DNA of 12,544 nt, from the NCBI GenBank assembly GCA_903905685.1, contig CAIVHI010000047.1, positions 1 through 12,544 of the forward strand, written 5' to 3'. This document shows positions 5,998 through 12,544 of the stretch, in pieces. Each line of letters starts with the position of its first letter. The first letter of the stretch is position 1. The position numbers were made by a program, and so were the translations under genes. The stretch is from an uncultured Bacteroidota bacterium (GTDB taxonomy: Bacteria; Bacteroidota; Bacteroidia; Chitinophagales; Chitinophagaceae). Below the pieces are notes generated by a model that saw nothing but the letters and a program-made list of their open reading frames with translations, did not search any database and was not told where the DNA came from.

Positions 5998-8900
5998 CAC
6001 ATGAAACATGTCGGTTTGCACCGGCAAATTCTTTTTTACCCGAGTATCCTTCAGCCCGCCATCTTTCTGATCGGCATTTGAGCGCACCGACGATACCGGT
6101 TGGGCATCGGTAGTGGCGGTGAGGTTTTGCAGCAAGCCCGATATGTTGCAGCACCGCTTCACCACCACATGCACCACATCGCCCTGAATTTGGACTTTGC
6201 CTTCCACCATGAGCAGCCTCGATTGCAGTATTTCCTTGCGGTATTGATCGAACAGTTTTTGGAAGACCACGAGGTTGGCATTGCCCGTTTCGTCTTCAAT
6301 GGTGATGAAACAGACCCCTTTGGCGGTTCCCGGCCTTTGCCGCACCAAAACCAGGCCTGCGGCCTTCACCTCTGCCCCATCGCCAAGTTTATGGATGTCT
6401 TGATGTGCAGTAACCCCCAGCATGGCCAGTTTGTGGCGCACAAAGCTTACAGGATGCGCCTTCAACGACAACGCCGTGGCACCATAATCTTGCACCACGT
6501 GCTCCGACAGTGTCATTTCAGGTAGCCGTATGCCCGCTTCGGCGGGGGCCTCGGGCTGCTGCCCGGTAAACATGCCGTTGGGGCGGTCGGACAGTGCCGA
6601 TACCTCCCAAAGTGCCTGCCGCCTGTCTAGCCCCATCGACCTGAACGCATCGGCATCGGCCAGTTTTTCCAATACCCCAAGGGCCACCCCGGCATCGCGC
6701 AGCGACGGAATATTGCGGAACACCTCGGTGCGCGCCAACAGCAGTACTTGCAAATCTTGTTCGCTCAACCCCTTTATTTGCCTGAAACCCAAGCGCATGG
6801 CATAAAATTTTCCGCTCTTGGATTCCAGCATGTTGTCCCAGTAGGAGTGGTTCACGTCGGCCGGCAGCACCTGCACCCCATGCTTCACGGCATCCATCAC
6901 TATTTGCGCCGGGCGGTAAAAGCCCATGGGCATACTGTTGAGGAGGGCGGTGGCAAACACATCGGGATAGTAGCACTTTATCCATGAGGAAACATACACC
7001 AGCAGTGCGAAGCTTGCAGCATGGCTCTCGGGAAAGCCGTAGCTGCCGAAGCCTTCCAATTGTTTGAACACCCGCTGCGCGAACGGCTCTTCATAGCCTC
7101 GGGCCACCATGCCGGCAACCAGTTTTTTGCGATACTCGGCCACCTTGCCTTTGCCCTTGAAGGTGCCCATGCTTTTGCGCAGCCCGTCGGCCTCGGCAGG
7201 TGTAAAGCCGGCCGCAACTATGGCAATCTCCATGGCCTGCTCCTGAAACAGCGGCACACCCAAAGTCCTGCCCAAAATGTCCTTGAGCTCCTGCGAGGGA
7301 TACTCCACTTTTTCTTCGCCATTACGGCGGCGCAGGTACGGGTGCACCATATCGCCCTGAATGGGGCCCGGCCGCACAATGGCCACCTCAATCACCAAGT
7401 CGTAAAACGATTGGGGCTTCAATCTGGGCAGCATCGACATCTGTGCGCGGCTTTCAATCTGGAACACCCCCACGGTATCGGCACGGCTCACCATGTCGTA
7501 AACCGCCGGGTCGTCTTGGGGGATATTGGCCAGCGTGAGGTTGAGCCCATAATGTTGCTTGGCGAGGTCGAATGCCTTGCGGATGCAGGTGAGCATGCCC
7601 AATGCCAGTACATCTACCTTCAAGAAGCCCAGTGCATCAATGTCGTCTTTGTTCCACTCTATGCAGGTGCGGTTTTCCATGCGGGCATGCTGTATGGGGC
7701 ACAGCTCCGAGAGCTTGCCCTGCGTAATGACGAAGCCGCCGGTGTGCTGCCCCAACTGGCGCGGAAACCCGATATACTCCCGGGTGAGCTCCAACACCTT
7801 CATGAGGTGGGCGTCTTCGGTATTGAAGCCATCGGTGGTAACCTTGGGACCTTCGCCTCCCCGGTCGTGGGCGAGCTCCCACCCTGCGGCCGACAACTTG
7901 TTGACGGCATCAACCGATAACCCCATGGCTTTGGCTACATCGCGCACCGCACCTTTATAGTGCAACTGCGTCACCGTGGCCACAATGGCCGCACGGTCGC
8001 GGCCGTATTTCGCATAAATGTACTGTATCACCTCCTCGCGCCTTTCGTGCTCGAAGTCCACATCTATATCGGGTGGTTCGGCGCGGGCGTCAGACATGAA
8101 GCGGGCAAACAGCAGCTTGAACTTGGACGGATTGACGGAGGTGATGCCCAAGCAGAAACAGACTACCGAATTGGCCGCCGAGCCCCTACCCTGACACAAA
8201 ATGCCCCGGCCTCGGGCAAACCGCACAAAATCGAACACCGTGAGGAAGTAGGCTGCATAGTTTTTACGGGCTATGAAATCGAGCTCAAACCGTATGGTCT
8301 CGGCTATGTTTTTGGGCACCTCATCGCCAAAATGCTCTTTTGCGCCTTGGTGGGTAAGGTATTCCAGCTCTTCCTGCGGCGTCCGCCCCTCCGACGTCAG
8401 CTCTTCGGGATACTCGTATTTCAGCTCATCAAGGGAAAAACGGCAGGCATCGGCCAGCTTCAAGGCATTATCCACCGCCTCTGGATATTGCCTAAAGAGG
8501 CGACGCATCTCCGATGCCGGCTTGAGGTAGCGCTCGGCATTTTGATACAGCCGGAAACCCGCGTTGTAGATGGTGCATTTCTCGCGAATGCAGGTGAGGA
8601 CGTCTTGCAGCTCGCGGCGCTCCCGGTTATGGTAATGCACATCGTTGGTGGCCACCATGGGTATGTCGAGCTGCTGCGAGATTTCCGAAAGGCGGTACAG
8701 CATCTTCGCGTCATAGGCCTCGTAGGAGCGGAAGGCACCCAGATACAGGTTGCGCCCCAATGCCTGCTTGTACTGCTTCAAGTCTTGCAGAAAACCGGTG
8801 GAAAGCTCGTAGTAGATATTCAGCGATTGCGGAGGCACCACAACAAACTTTATGCCTTCGGCATACCTGAAGACATCGGCTTTGGCCAAATGGCACTCCC

Positions 8901-9204
8901 CTTTCTCGGCCCGCAAATTGCCCTCGGAGAGCAATGCCGACAGGCGGGCATAGGCATGTTTGTCGGTGGGGTATGCCAGCAGGCTTGCCCCGTCGGCGAG
9001 GTCGAGGCGGCAGGCGGGTATGATGCGGATGTCTTTTCCCTTGGTTGCGGTATGGGCCCGCACAATGCCTGCCAGCGAATTCCTATCGGTTATGGCAATG
9101 GCTTTGTAGCCCAATGCGGCCGCATGTTCCACTATTTCTTCGGGATGGGAGCCTCCCCTCAGGAAGCTGAAATTGGTAGTGATTTGCAATTCCGTATAAC
9201 TCAT
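5980..9204 (-). CDS. dnaE2: Error-prone C-family DNA polymerase DnaE2 (ImuC)
   Basis: Catalytic subunit of the ImuA-ImuB-DnaE2 mutasome, copying past damaged bases at the cost of mutations. The ATG at 9204 gives 1074 residues, normal for DnaE2, and starts with the expected MSYTELQITTNFSFLRGGSH; the frame runs to 9252 but that would overlap imuB by 38 bases. N-terminal PHP domain at about 1-270 (HPEE 20-23, AITDRNSLAGIVRAH). Polymerase core: GRGSAANS (339-346), catalytic PDIDVDF with Asp381 and Asp383, third acid Asp531 in LKVDVLAL, FQIESRAQMSMLPRLKP (581-597), VRPGPIQGD (610-618), GVPLFQEQAM (649-658). An OB-fold follows at about 945-1020. The tail ends in the usual GRNFR, directly preceded by QTDMF (1063-1067), a beta-clamp-type peptide resembling QADMF of replicative DnaE. 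Third gene of the operon, 10 bases after imuB. It is not the essential replicase: gene context and the tail are DnaE2-type. Confidence 0.96.
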   Translation of the reverse strand: MSYTELQITTNFSFLRGGSHPEEIVEHAAALGYKAIAITDRNSLAGIVRAHTATKGKDIRIIPACRLDLADGASLLAYPTDKHAYARLSALLSEGNLRAEKGECHLAKADVFRYAEGIKFVVVPPQSLNIYYELSTGFLQDLKQYKQALGRNLYLGAFRSYEAYDAKMLYRLSEISQQLDIPMVATNDVHYHNRERRELQDVLTCIREKCTIYNAGFRLYQNAERYLKPASEMRRLFRQYPEAVDNALKLADACRFSLDELKYEYPEELTSEGRTPQEELEYLTHQGAKEHFGDEVPKNIAETIRFELDFIARKNYAAYFLTVFDFVRFARGRGILCQGRGSAANSVVCFCLGITSVNPSKFKLLFARFMSDARAEPPDIDVDFEHERREEVIQYIYAKYGRDRAAIVATVTQLHYKGAVRDVAKAMGLSVDAVNKLSAAGWELAHDRGGEGPKVTTDGFNTEDAHLMKVLELTREYIGFPRQLGQHTGGFVITQGKLSELCPIQHARMENRTCIEWNKDDIDALGFLKVDVLALGMLTCIRKAFDLAKQHYGLNLTLANIPQDDPAVYDMVSRADTVGVFQIESRAQMSMLPRLKPQSFYDLVIEVAIVRPGPIQGDMVHPYLRRRNGEEKVEYPSQELKDILGRTLGVPLFQEQAMEIAIVAAGFTPAEADGLRKSMGTFKGKGKVAEYRKKLVAGMVARGYEEPFAQRVFKQLEGFGSYGFPESHAASFALLVYVSSWIKCYYPDVFATALLNSMPMGFYRPAQIVMDAVKHGVQVLPADVNHSYWDNMLESKSGKFYAMRLGFRQIKGLSEQDLQVLLLARTEVFRNIPSLRDAGVALGVLEKLADADAFRSMGLDRRQALWEVSALSDRPNGMFTGQQPEAPAEAGIRLPEMTLSEHVVQDYGATALSLKAHPVSFVRHKLAMLGVTAHQDIHKLGDGAEVKAAGLVLVRQRPGTAKGVCFITIEDETGNANLVVFQKLFDQYRKEILQSRLLMVEGKVQIQGDVVHVVVKRCCNISGLLQNLTATTDAQPVSSVRSNADQKDGGLKDTRVKKNLPVQTDMFHVGRNFR

Positions 9205-9214
9205 ACTTGATGTT

Positions 9215-10711
9215 TTAGGCAAAAAATCCGTGCATGAACCATTGAGGTTCATTGTTTTCGTAGCTGCCGAGCCTGAAGAGCCAGTATCTGGCCCCGTTTT
9301 GGTCTTCTACGGCATAATAATCGCGATACAGCCCCTGCTGCAGCCACCACTCCTGCTCTATGCGTTCGGGGCCGTCGGCCTTGGTTACCTTGTGCAGCAC
9401 GCCCTTGTGCTTGAAGAGCATGGGCGGATAGTCGGGCAGCGGCACGGTCACTTCTATGGTCTCGGGCGTGGGCAATAGGTGTATGGGGCGTGGGCGGTGG
9501 GTAAGCCGGGGCATTTGCGGCACTTCGGCAGCAATACCCACGGCGCGCACCGCCCTTTCGGGCCAGTAGTGCTCGTCCCACATATAGCGGTGAATGGCAT
9601 CGGCACCCAGTTTGGCGGCCACGCGGTCCATGAGTTCCACTATCGCCCCGTTGTTGTCCTTAGCCAGACTCCACAAGGCGTCCTGCTCTGCCGATGCGTC
9701 TTCCACTATGGGGGCATCCAGCGTAAATACCTCTATGCCCAGTGCGGGCTCTATGGTGCCCGTTTTCAGCTCAAACAATTTGAACAGGTGCTCCACCTGG
9801 CGCGAGGGGCGGTTGGTGCCTATTTCCAGTTGCTGCACATGGCCGTCCACCCTATATACTTTGAAGATGCACTTCCGCACCCCCTTTCCTTCCTTGGCCA
9901 GGCGCAGGCACAGGGCATCCAGCAGTTGCCTTAGGGCAATGGCAATGCCTGTAGCCGTCTTGATGGGCTCCATGCTGGCCAGCCGCTCGTGGTAGGGCGC
10001 AACAGGCTGTATGGGCTCCACCACCTCAAATTCATGCCCCAATGCTTGGTCTAGCCGGGCGAGGAGCGATGGGCCGAAACGCCGCCGTAGTGCCTTGCGC
10101 GGCATATCGATAAAACTGCCTACTTGGTGAAAGCCCAATTTGTCCAGCCGGTCCAGTATATCGGTTTCCAGCCTCAGTGCCACCGGCGGCAGGGGCAACA
10201 GCGCCTCCAATTGCCGGCCGGGCGCCACTATAGGCGACACCTTACCGAAGCGCGACACGGCCCAAGCCGCACCAACGGTATCGGCAATGGCCATGCGGAT
10301 GTCGTATCCAAAATCTTTCAGCTTGCCATGTAGGTCTTTCAGGTAGGGTTTCTCGCCGCCCCAAAGGTGGGTGCAGCCCCCCACCTCCAGTATCAGGCCG
10401 TCGGGCAGGTCGGGAGCGGCGGTGGGGGTGTAGCGTAGGCACCATTCGGCTAGGGCGCGAAGGAGTTTACCGGCCATTTCGGGTTGGTCTTCAAGCACTT
10501 GCAGCGTAGGGAAAATGGCCTTGCAATCGGCAACCACCATGCCCGCGTCAATACCCTTCATTTGGGCGGCGGCACTGGCCGCCTTTATTTCCATACGTCC
10601 GCGCTCGGGTGCCGCCATTACAAATGGCACATCTTTAAGCTCCAGCCGGCGGCGCACCATCCAATCGGTCTTCAAATGACGGAACCATATTGCAATATAA
10701 CGTTTGGGCAT
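9215..10711 (-). CDS. imuB: ImuB, catalytically inactive Y-family polymerase of the mutasome
   Basis: Scaffold protein that links DnaE2, ImuA and the beta clamp during translesion synthesis. 498 residues from the ATG at 10711 (MPKRYIAIWFRHLKTDW, the family start); the open frame reaches 10765 but would overlap imuA. Y-family fold at about 1-330. The first catalytic motif, DMDAFF in active polymerases, reads IAIWFRHLK here, and the acidic SxDExxLD region reads GLILEVGGCTHLWG (106-118), so catalytic acids are missing, as known for ImuB. QDALW (343-347) sits where other ImuB proteins carry their clamp-binding motif. The C-terminal part has the conserved GPERIEQEWW, RDYYAVED and YWLFRLG blocks and ends WFMHGFFA. 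The start codon lies one base after the imuA stop, implying coupled translation; the gap to dnaE2 is 10 bases. Confidence 0.94.
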   Translation of the reverse strand: MPKRYIAIWFRHLKTDWMVRRRLELKDVPFVMAAPERGRMEIKAASAAAQMKGIDAGMVVADCKAIFPTLQVLEDQPEMAGKLLRALAEWCLRYTPTAAPDLPDGLILEVGGCTHLWGGEKPYLKDLHGKLKDFGYDIRMAIADTVGAAWAVSRFGKVSPIVAPGRQLEALLPLPPVALRLETDILDRLDKLGFHQVGSFIDMPRKALRRRFGPSLLARLDQALGHEFEVVEPIQPVAPYHERLASMEPIKTATGIAIALRQLLDALCLRLAKEGKGVRKCIFKVYRVDGHVQQLEIGTNRPSRQVEHLFKLFELKTGTIEPALGIEVFTLDAPIVEDASAEQDALWSLAKDNNGAIVELMDRVAAKLGADAIHRYMWDEHYWPERAVRAVGIAAEVPQMPRLTHRPRPIHLLPTPETIEVTVPLPDYPPMLFKHKGVLHKVTKADGPERIEQEWWLQQGLYRDYYAVEDQNGARYWLFRLGSYENNEPQWFMHGFFA

Positions 10712-10712
10712 A

Positions 10713-11444
10713 CTATCCTGCTTTGCGGTGTTGGATTCCCAAAATGGGGAAGATAGGGCGGGCAACCGGCATGAAATGGCCTGCCGACCATTCTATGTGC
10801 CATGCTCCCGGAGTGCCGTTGCGCACCTTCACCAGCCTCACGTCCCACCGGGGGAAGCCTAAGCCGGGCATCCCGCCCGTATCACCGGCCAGCGGCTTCA
10901 CCTTCCACCGCGTAACGCAGGCGGTCACGTTTTCCGTCCTGGGGTTGTAGCGGTGCAGGAAGCCCGTAACGCGGCTCTGCTCCACGGCAAGCTGCAGCCG
11001 CCGCGACTCGGTAAAGCCGAGTTCGCCCAGCTCTCCCACCACCACCTGTAGCTCCTCGCATTTCAATGCCTCCTCAACAGCCCACAGCACATCCTTGGGG
11101 CGTTGCACATCTATAAAGATGATTTGCTCGGGAGCTATGCCGAACAGGCTGAGCGCGGCGGGAAACAGGGTGCGGTTGCGGCTCACCCACACCGCCGTCC
11201 TGTTCTTTTCAATCAACCCGGCAATGAGGCCCAGCATGAAGCCATTGGTGGCCGCCGCCTCTTCTCGCGCCCCACTGATGAACTCATGCACCGCGCCCAG
11301 TGGGAAGGTGTGGTCGGGAAATGCCTGCTCCACCTCCCACAGCCCCGTGCCCGGATGCAGGCGGGCACCAGCCTTCTTAGGCCTTTGCACGGCAAGCACT
11401 TCCCGCTGGAGCTGTTGAACGATATCGTGTCGCAATGGTTGCAT
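10713..11444 (-). CDS. imuA: ImuA, RecA-like accessory protein of the mutasome
   Basis: First gene of the imuA-imuB-dnaE2 operon; ImuA is needed together with ImuB for damage-induced mutagenesis and is thought to interact with ImuB and RecA. 243 residues from the ATG at 11444. The family pattern is visible: FPLGAVHEFIS (47-57), a helix GFMLGLIAGLIEK (68-80), the strand TAVWVSRN (83-90), LFPAALSLFGIAPEQIIFI (93-111), RPKDVLWAVEEAL (115-127), VVGELGELGFTESRRLQLA (135-153), and WDVRLVKVRNGTPGAWHIEW (200-219). At the place of the RecA Walker A motif it has SGAREEAAAT (57-66), with no GKT/GKS, so ATP binding at that site is unlikely. Transcription probably starts from the promoter at 11496-11527, inside the start of the divergent regulator gene. 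Diverged short ImuA proteins of this type are often labelled only 'error-prone repair protein'; synteny makes the assignment firm. Confidence 0.9.
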   Translation of the reverse strand: MQPLRHDIVQQLQREVLAVQRPKKAGARLHPGTGLWEVEQAFPDHTFPLGAVHEFISGAREEAAATNGFMLGLIAGLIEKNRTAVWVSRNRTLFPAALSLFGIAPEQIIFIDVQRPKDVLWAVEEALKCEELQVVVGELGELGFTESRRLQLAVEQSRVTGFLHRYNPRTENVTACVTRWKVKPLAGDTGGMPGLGFPRWDVRLVKVRNGTPGAWHIEWSAGHFMPVARPIFPILGIQHRKAG

Positions 11445-11468
11445 TATGAAGGAAAACAGTTACATTTG
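11439..11468 (+). promoter_or_regulatory. Bacteroidota-type promoter for the XRE/LexA-like regulator
   Basis: TTG at 11439-11441, a 19-base spacer, and TACATTTG at 11461-11468 match exactly the phylum consensus TTG-N19-21-TAnnTTTG. A start of transcription near 11474-11476 would leave a leader of about 40 bases before the ATG at 11514. The -33 element lies in codon 2 of imuA on the other strand. Confidence 0.7.
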
Positions 11469-11475
11469 TTGCTTA

Positions 11476-11497
11476 TGGAAACAATGAGATACTTCCA
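11476..11497. promoter_or_regulatory. Possible operator between the facing promoters
   Basis: TGGAA at 11476-11480 and TTCCA at 11493-11497 form an inverted repeat with 12 bases between. It covers the predicted transcription starts of both divergent units and touches the imuA -7 box, the place expected for a dimeric repressor controlling both. A 5-bp half-site is short, and a second weak repeat (TTGTT 11466-11470 with AACAA 11480-11484) overlaps it, so chance is a real alternative. Confidence 0.3.
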
Positions 11498-11527
11498 ATA
11501 ATAACAACAAAAAATGACCTCGGCAAA
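11496..11527 (-). promoter_or_regulatory. Bacteroidota-type promoter for imuA-imuB-dnaE2
   Basis: Read on the - strand: TTTG (11527-11524), a 20-base spacer, and TATTATTG (11503-11496), one mismatch from TAnnTTTG. Transcription would begin near 11489, giving a leader of about 45 bases before the imuA ATG at 11444. The -33 box lies in codons 4-5 of the divergent regulator gene. Confidence 0.6.
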
Positions 11528-12329
11528 GATTTTTTTCCACACCAACATCCGCTTCCTCCGCGAAAGGAAGAAAATGAGTCAGGAAGAACTGGCGGGATTG
11601 CTGGACATTTCGCGGAACAAACTACAGGCTTTGGAGTCGGGAAAGACCATAAACCCCTCTGCAATAGACCTGATACAGTTCTCGGAATATTTCAAAGTGA
11701 GTATAGACAGCCTGCTTAAGGTAGACCTCCCGAAGCTGGGCACCCTGAAGCTGAATGAGCTGCTGGCCGGCAACGATGTCTACATGACGGGCAGCAAAAT
11801 CAGGGTGCTGGCCATTACGGTGGATAAAGACAACAAGGAGAACACGGAATATGTGCCCGTCAAGGCGAAGGCGGGCTACCGCTCGGGCTATAACGACCCC
11901 GAATATCTGGCGGGGCTACCCAAATTCAGCCTGCCCAACCTGCCCGAGTCGGGCACATTCAGGATGTTTCCCACCACGGGCGACTCCATGCTGCCCATAC
12001 CCGAACACAGCGATGTGATAGCCCAGTATGTGCAAGACTGGACAAGCCTGAAGCCCGACACCCCATGCATCGTCATCCTGAAAGGCGAACAGGACTTCGT
12101 ATTCAAACTGGTGACCCTGCTGCCCACCGACCAAATCCTGCTGAAATCGCTGAACCGCAACTACGCCCCCTACACCGTAGACGGCGGCGAAGTGCTGGAG
12201 CTGTGGAAGTACTGCAAACACCAAACCGGCACCCTCCCCCAGCCCGAAACCGACCTACAGGAAATCAAAGCCCTGATTCTGGAAGTGCGCGACCGGCAAT
12301 TGGGTGCCGACAGGCCGGACGAATCCTGA
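11514..12329 (+). CDS. XRE-family regulator with LexA/S24-type self-cleavage domain
   Basis: Predicted DNA-damage-responsive repressor. 271 residues from the ATG at 11514. An XRE helix-turn-helix at about 10-67 (IRFLRERKKMSQEELAGLL, then ISRNKLQALESGK) replaces the winged helix of classical LexA. A peptidase S24 domain follows at about 112-235: VPVKAKAGY with a candidate Ala120-Gly121 cleavage bond, nucleophile Ser158 in TTGDSMLP, and general base Lys198 in FVFKLV. Spacings (37 residues Gly to Ser, 40 Ser to Lys) fit E. coli LexA (about 34 and 37). A helical tail, LQEIKALILEVRDRQL, ends the protein. It is divergent from imuA with 69 bases between, typical for regulators that control the neighbouring cassette and themselves. 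RecA-stimulated cleavage relieving repression of imuA-imuB-dnaE2 is inferred from the family. It could instead be a prophage CI-like repressor, but no phage genes are near. Confidence 0.9.
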   Translation: MTSAKIFFHTNIRFLRERKKMSQEELAGLLDISRNKLQALESGKTINPSAIDLIQFSEYFKVSIDSLLKVDLPKLGTLKLNELLAGNDVYMTGSKIRVLAITVDKDNKENTEYVPVKAKAGYRSGYNDPEYLAGLPKFSLPNLPESGTFRMFPTTGDSMLPIPEHSDVIAQYVQDWTSLKPDTPCIVILKGEQDFVFKLVTLLPTDQILLKSLNRNYAPYTVDGGEVLELWKYCKHQTGTLPQPETDLQEIKALILEVRDRQLGADRPDES

Positions 12330-12350
12330 GGTTTGGGTTTTGATGGTGTT

Positions 12351-12544
12351 TTATGGGGAGATGGCATATTGAACCGGCAAATAATGCACCAAACTATTCT
12401 GAGCGGATGCCAATTTGTTTGCGTCAACAATGGTAACATATTGCCGGCCTCTCGTAACACGATAAATCTGGCCCCTGTCTCCAAACTCTACAAACCTGAA
12501 TTTGTTTTCACGTTCCAATTTTTCAGAATCACTTGTCGACTCAA
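12351..12544 (-). CDS. C-terminal fragment of an unrecognised protein, entering from the right edge
   Basis: On the - strand a frame is open from the window edge (first full codon at 12542) for 63 codons to a TAA at 12353-12351, stopping 21 bases short of the convergent regulator gene. The peptide is mixed and protein-like: a charged start (SEKLEREN), FRFVEFGDRGQIYRVTRGRQ, then YVTIVDANKLASAQN and LVHYLPVQYAISP. It suggests a small beta-rich end with a short helix. I do not recognise a family. A competing - strand frame (12170-12484) runs antisense through the end of the regulator and is less likely. The start codon lies outside the window. Confidence 0.6.
   Translation of the reverse strand, partial: ESTSDSEKLERENKFRFVEFGDRGQIYRVTRGRQYVTIVDANKLASAQNSLVHYLPVQYAISP

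Noticed and set aside
7021..7920. + strand ORF of 299 codons antisense to dnaE2
   Set aside because: Same reasoning: it is a shadow of conserved DnaE2 core motifs, with no independent family signal.
7960..9210. Long + strand ORF (416 codons) antisense to dnaE2
   Set aside because: It lies wholly inside the clear dnaE2 coding region, has no recognisable domain, and is rich in the His/Gly/Leu pattern expected from reading a G+C-rich gene backwards.
9479..9934. + strand ORF of 151 codons antisense to imuB
   Set aside because: It is covered by the conserved ImuB C-terminal region and has no plausible domain.
12170..12484. - strand ORF of 104 codons across the end of the regulator
   Set aside because: More than half is antisense to the S24 regulator. 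The alternative frame, open from the edge and ending cleanly at 12351, fits gene layout better.
1..12544. CRISPR array, tRNA/rRNA genes, IS elements or attachment sites
   Set aside because: No regularly spaced repeats, no cloverleaf-like sequence with a CCA-type end, no transposase or integrase reading frame and no flanking direct repeats were found on reading both strands.

Overview
The window looks like a chromosomal segment of a member of the Bacteroidota. The strongest sequence clues are two promoters of the phylum's own type (TTG or TTTG, then 19-20 nt, then TAnnTTTG) around 11439-11527, the near absence of Shine-Dalgarno sequences before the start codons, and a SOS-type cassette headed by an XRE/LexA-like hybrid regulator. 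No genus is claimed. Gene density is high: no gene-free stretch exceeds about 120 bases. No tRNA, rRNA, IS element, CRISPR array or phage gene was seen.

Left part (1-5947), peptide metabolism and peptide synthesis. The window opens inside a peptidase T gene (pepT, + strand, N-terminus cut off). It ends at a strong hairpin terminator that is also coding sequence for the 3' end of the convergent next gene, a 4'-phosphopantetheinyl transferase (- strand). Divergent from that gene is a 1336-residue membrane NRPS (+ strand): one adenylation domain, one thiolation domain, then three repeats, each of two membrane helices plus a left-handed beta-helix-like domain. This is the architecture of the epsilon-poly-L-lysine synthetase (Pls) of Streptomyces, which is about the same size. 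Hand-read pocket residues (Asp-Met-Glu at the first three positions) suggest a cationic amino acid. With the transferase that would prime its carrier domain, the locus reads as a compact two-gene system for a homopolymeric or isopeptide-linked basic peptide. It is the most interesting item here.

Middle and right part (5956-11513), mutagenic DNA repair. On the - strand, imuA, imuB and dnaE2 form a tight operon with gaps of 1 and 10 bases. They encode the translesion 'mutasome': a RecA-like accessory protein without a P-loop, a Y-family polymerase without its catalytic acids, and the active error-prone C-family polymerase. Candidate beta-clamp-binding peptides are visible in ImuB (QDALW) and at the very C-terminus of DnaE2 (QTDMF). 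A perfect 15-bp hairpin sits between the convergent ends of the synthetase and dnaE2.

Right end (11439-12544), control of the cassette. Divergent from imuA is a 271-residue regulator with an XRE helix-turn-helix and a LexA/S24 self-cleavage domain (Ala-Gly site, Ser/Lys dyad all present). Promoters for the regulator and for imuA face each other, each with its -33 element inside the other gene's first codons and a possible operator between them. This suggests a DNA-damage switch that controls both itself and the mutasome. The window closes with the C-terminal 63 residues of an unrecognised gene entering from the right on the - strand.
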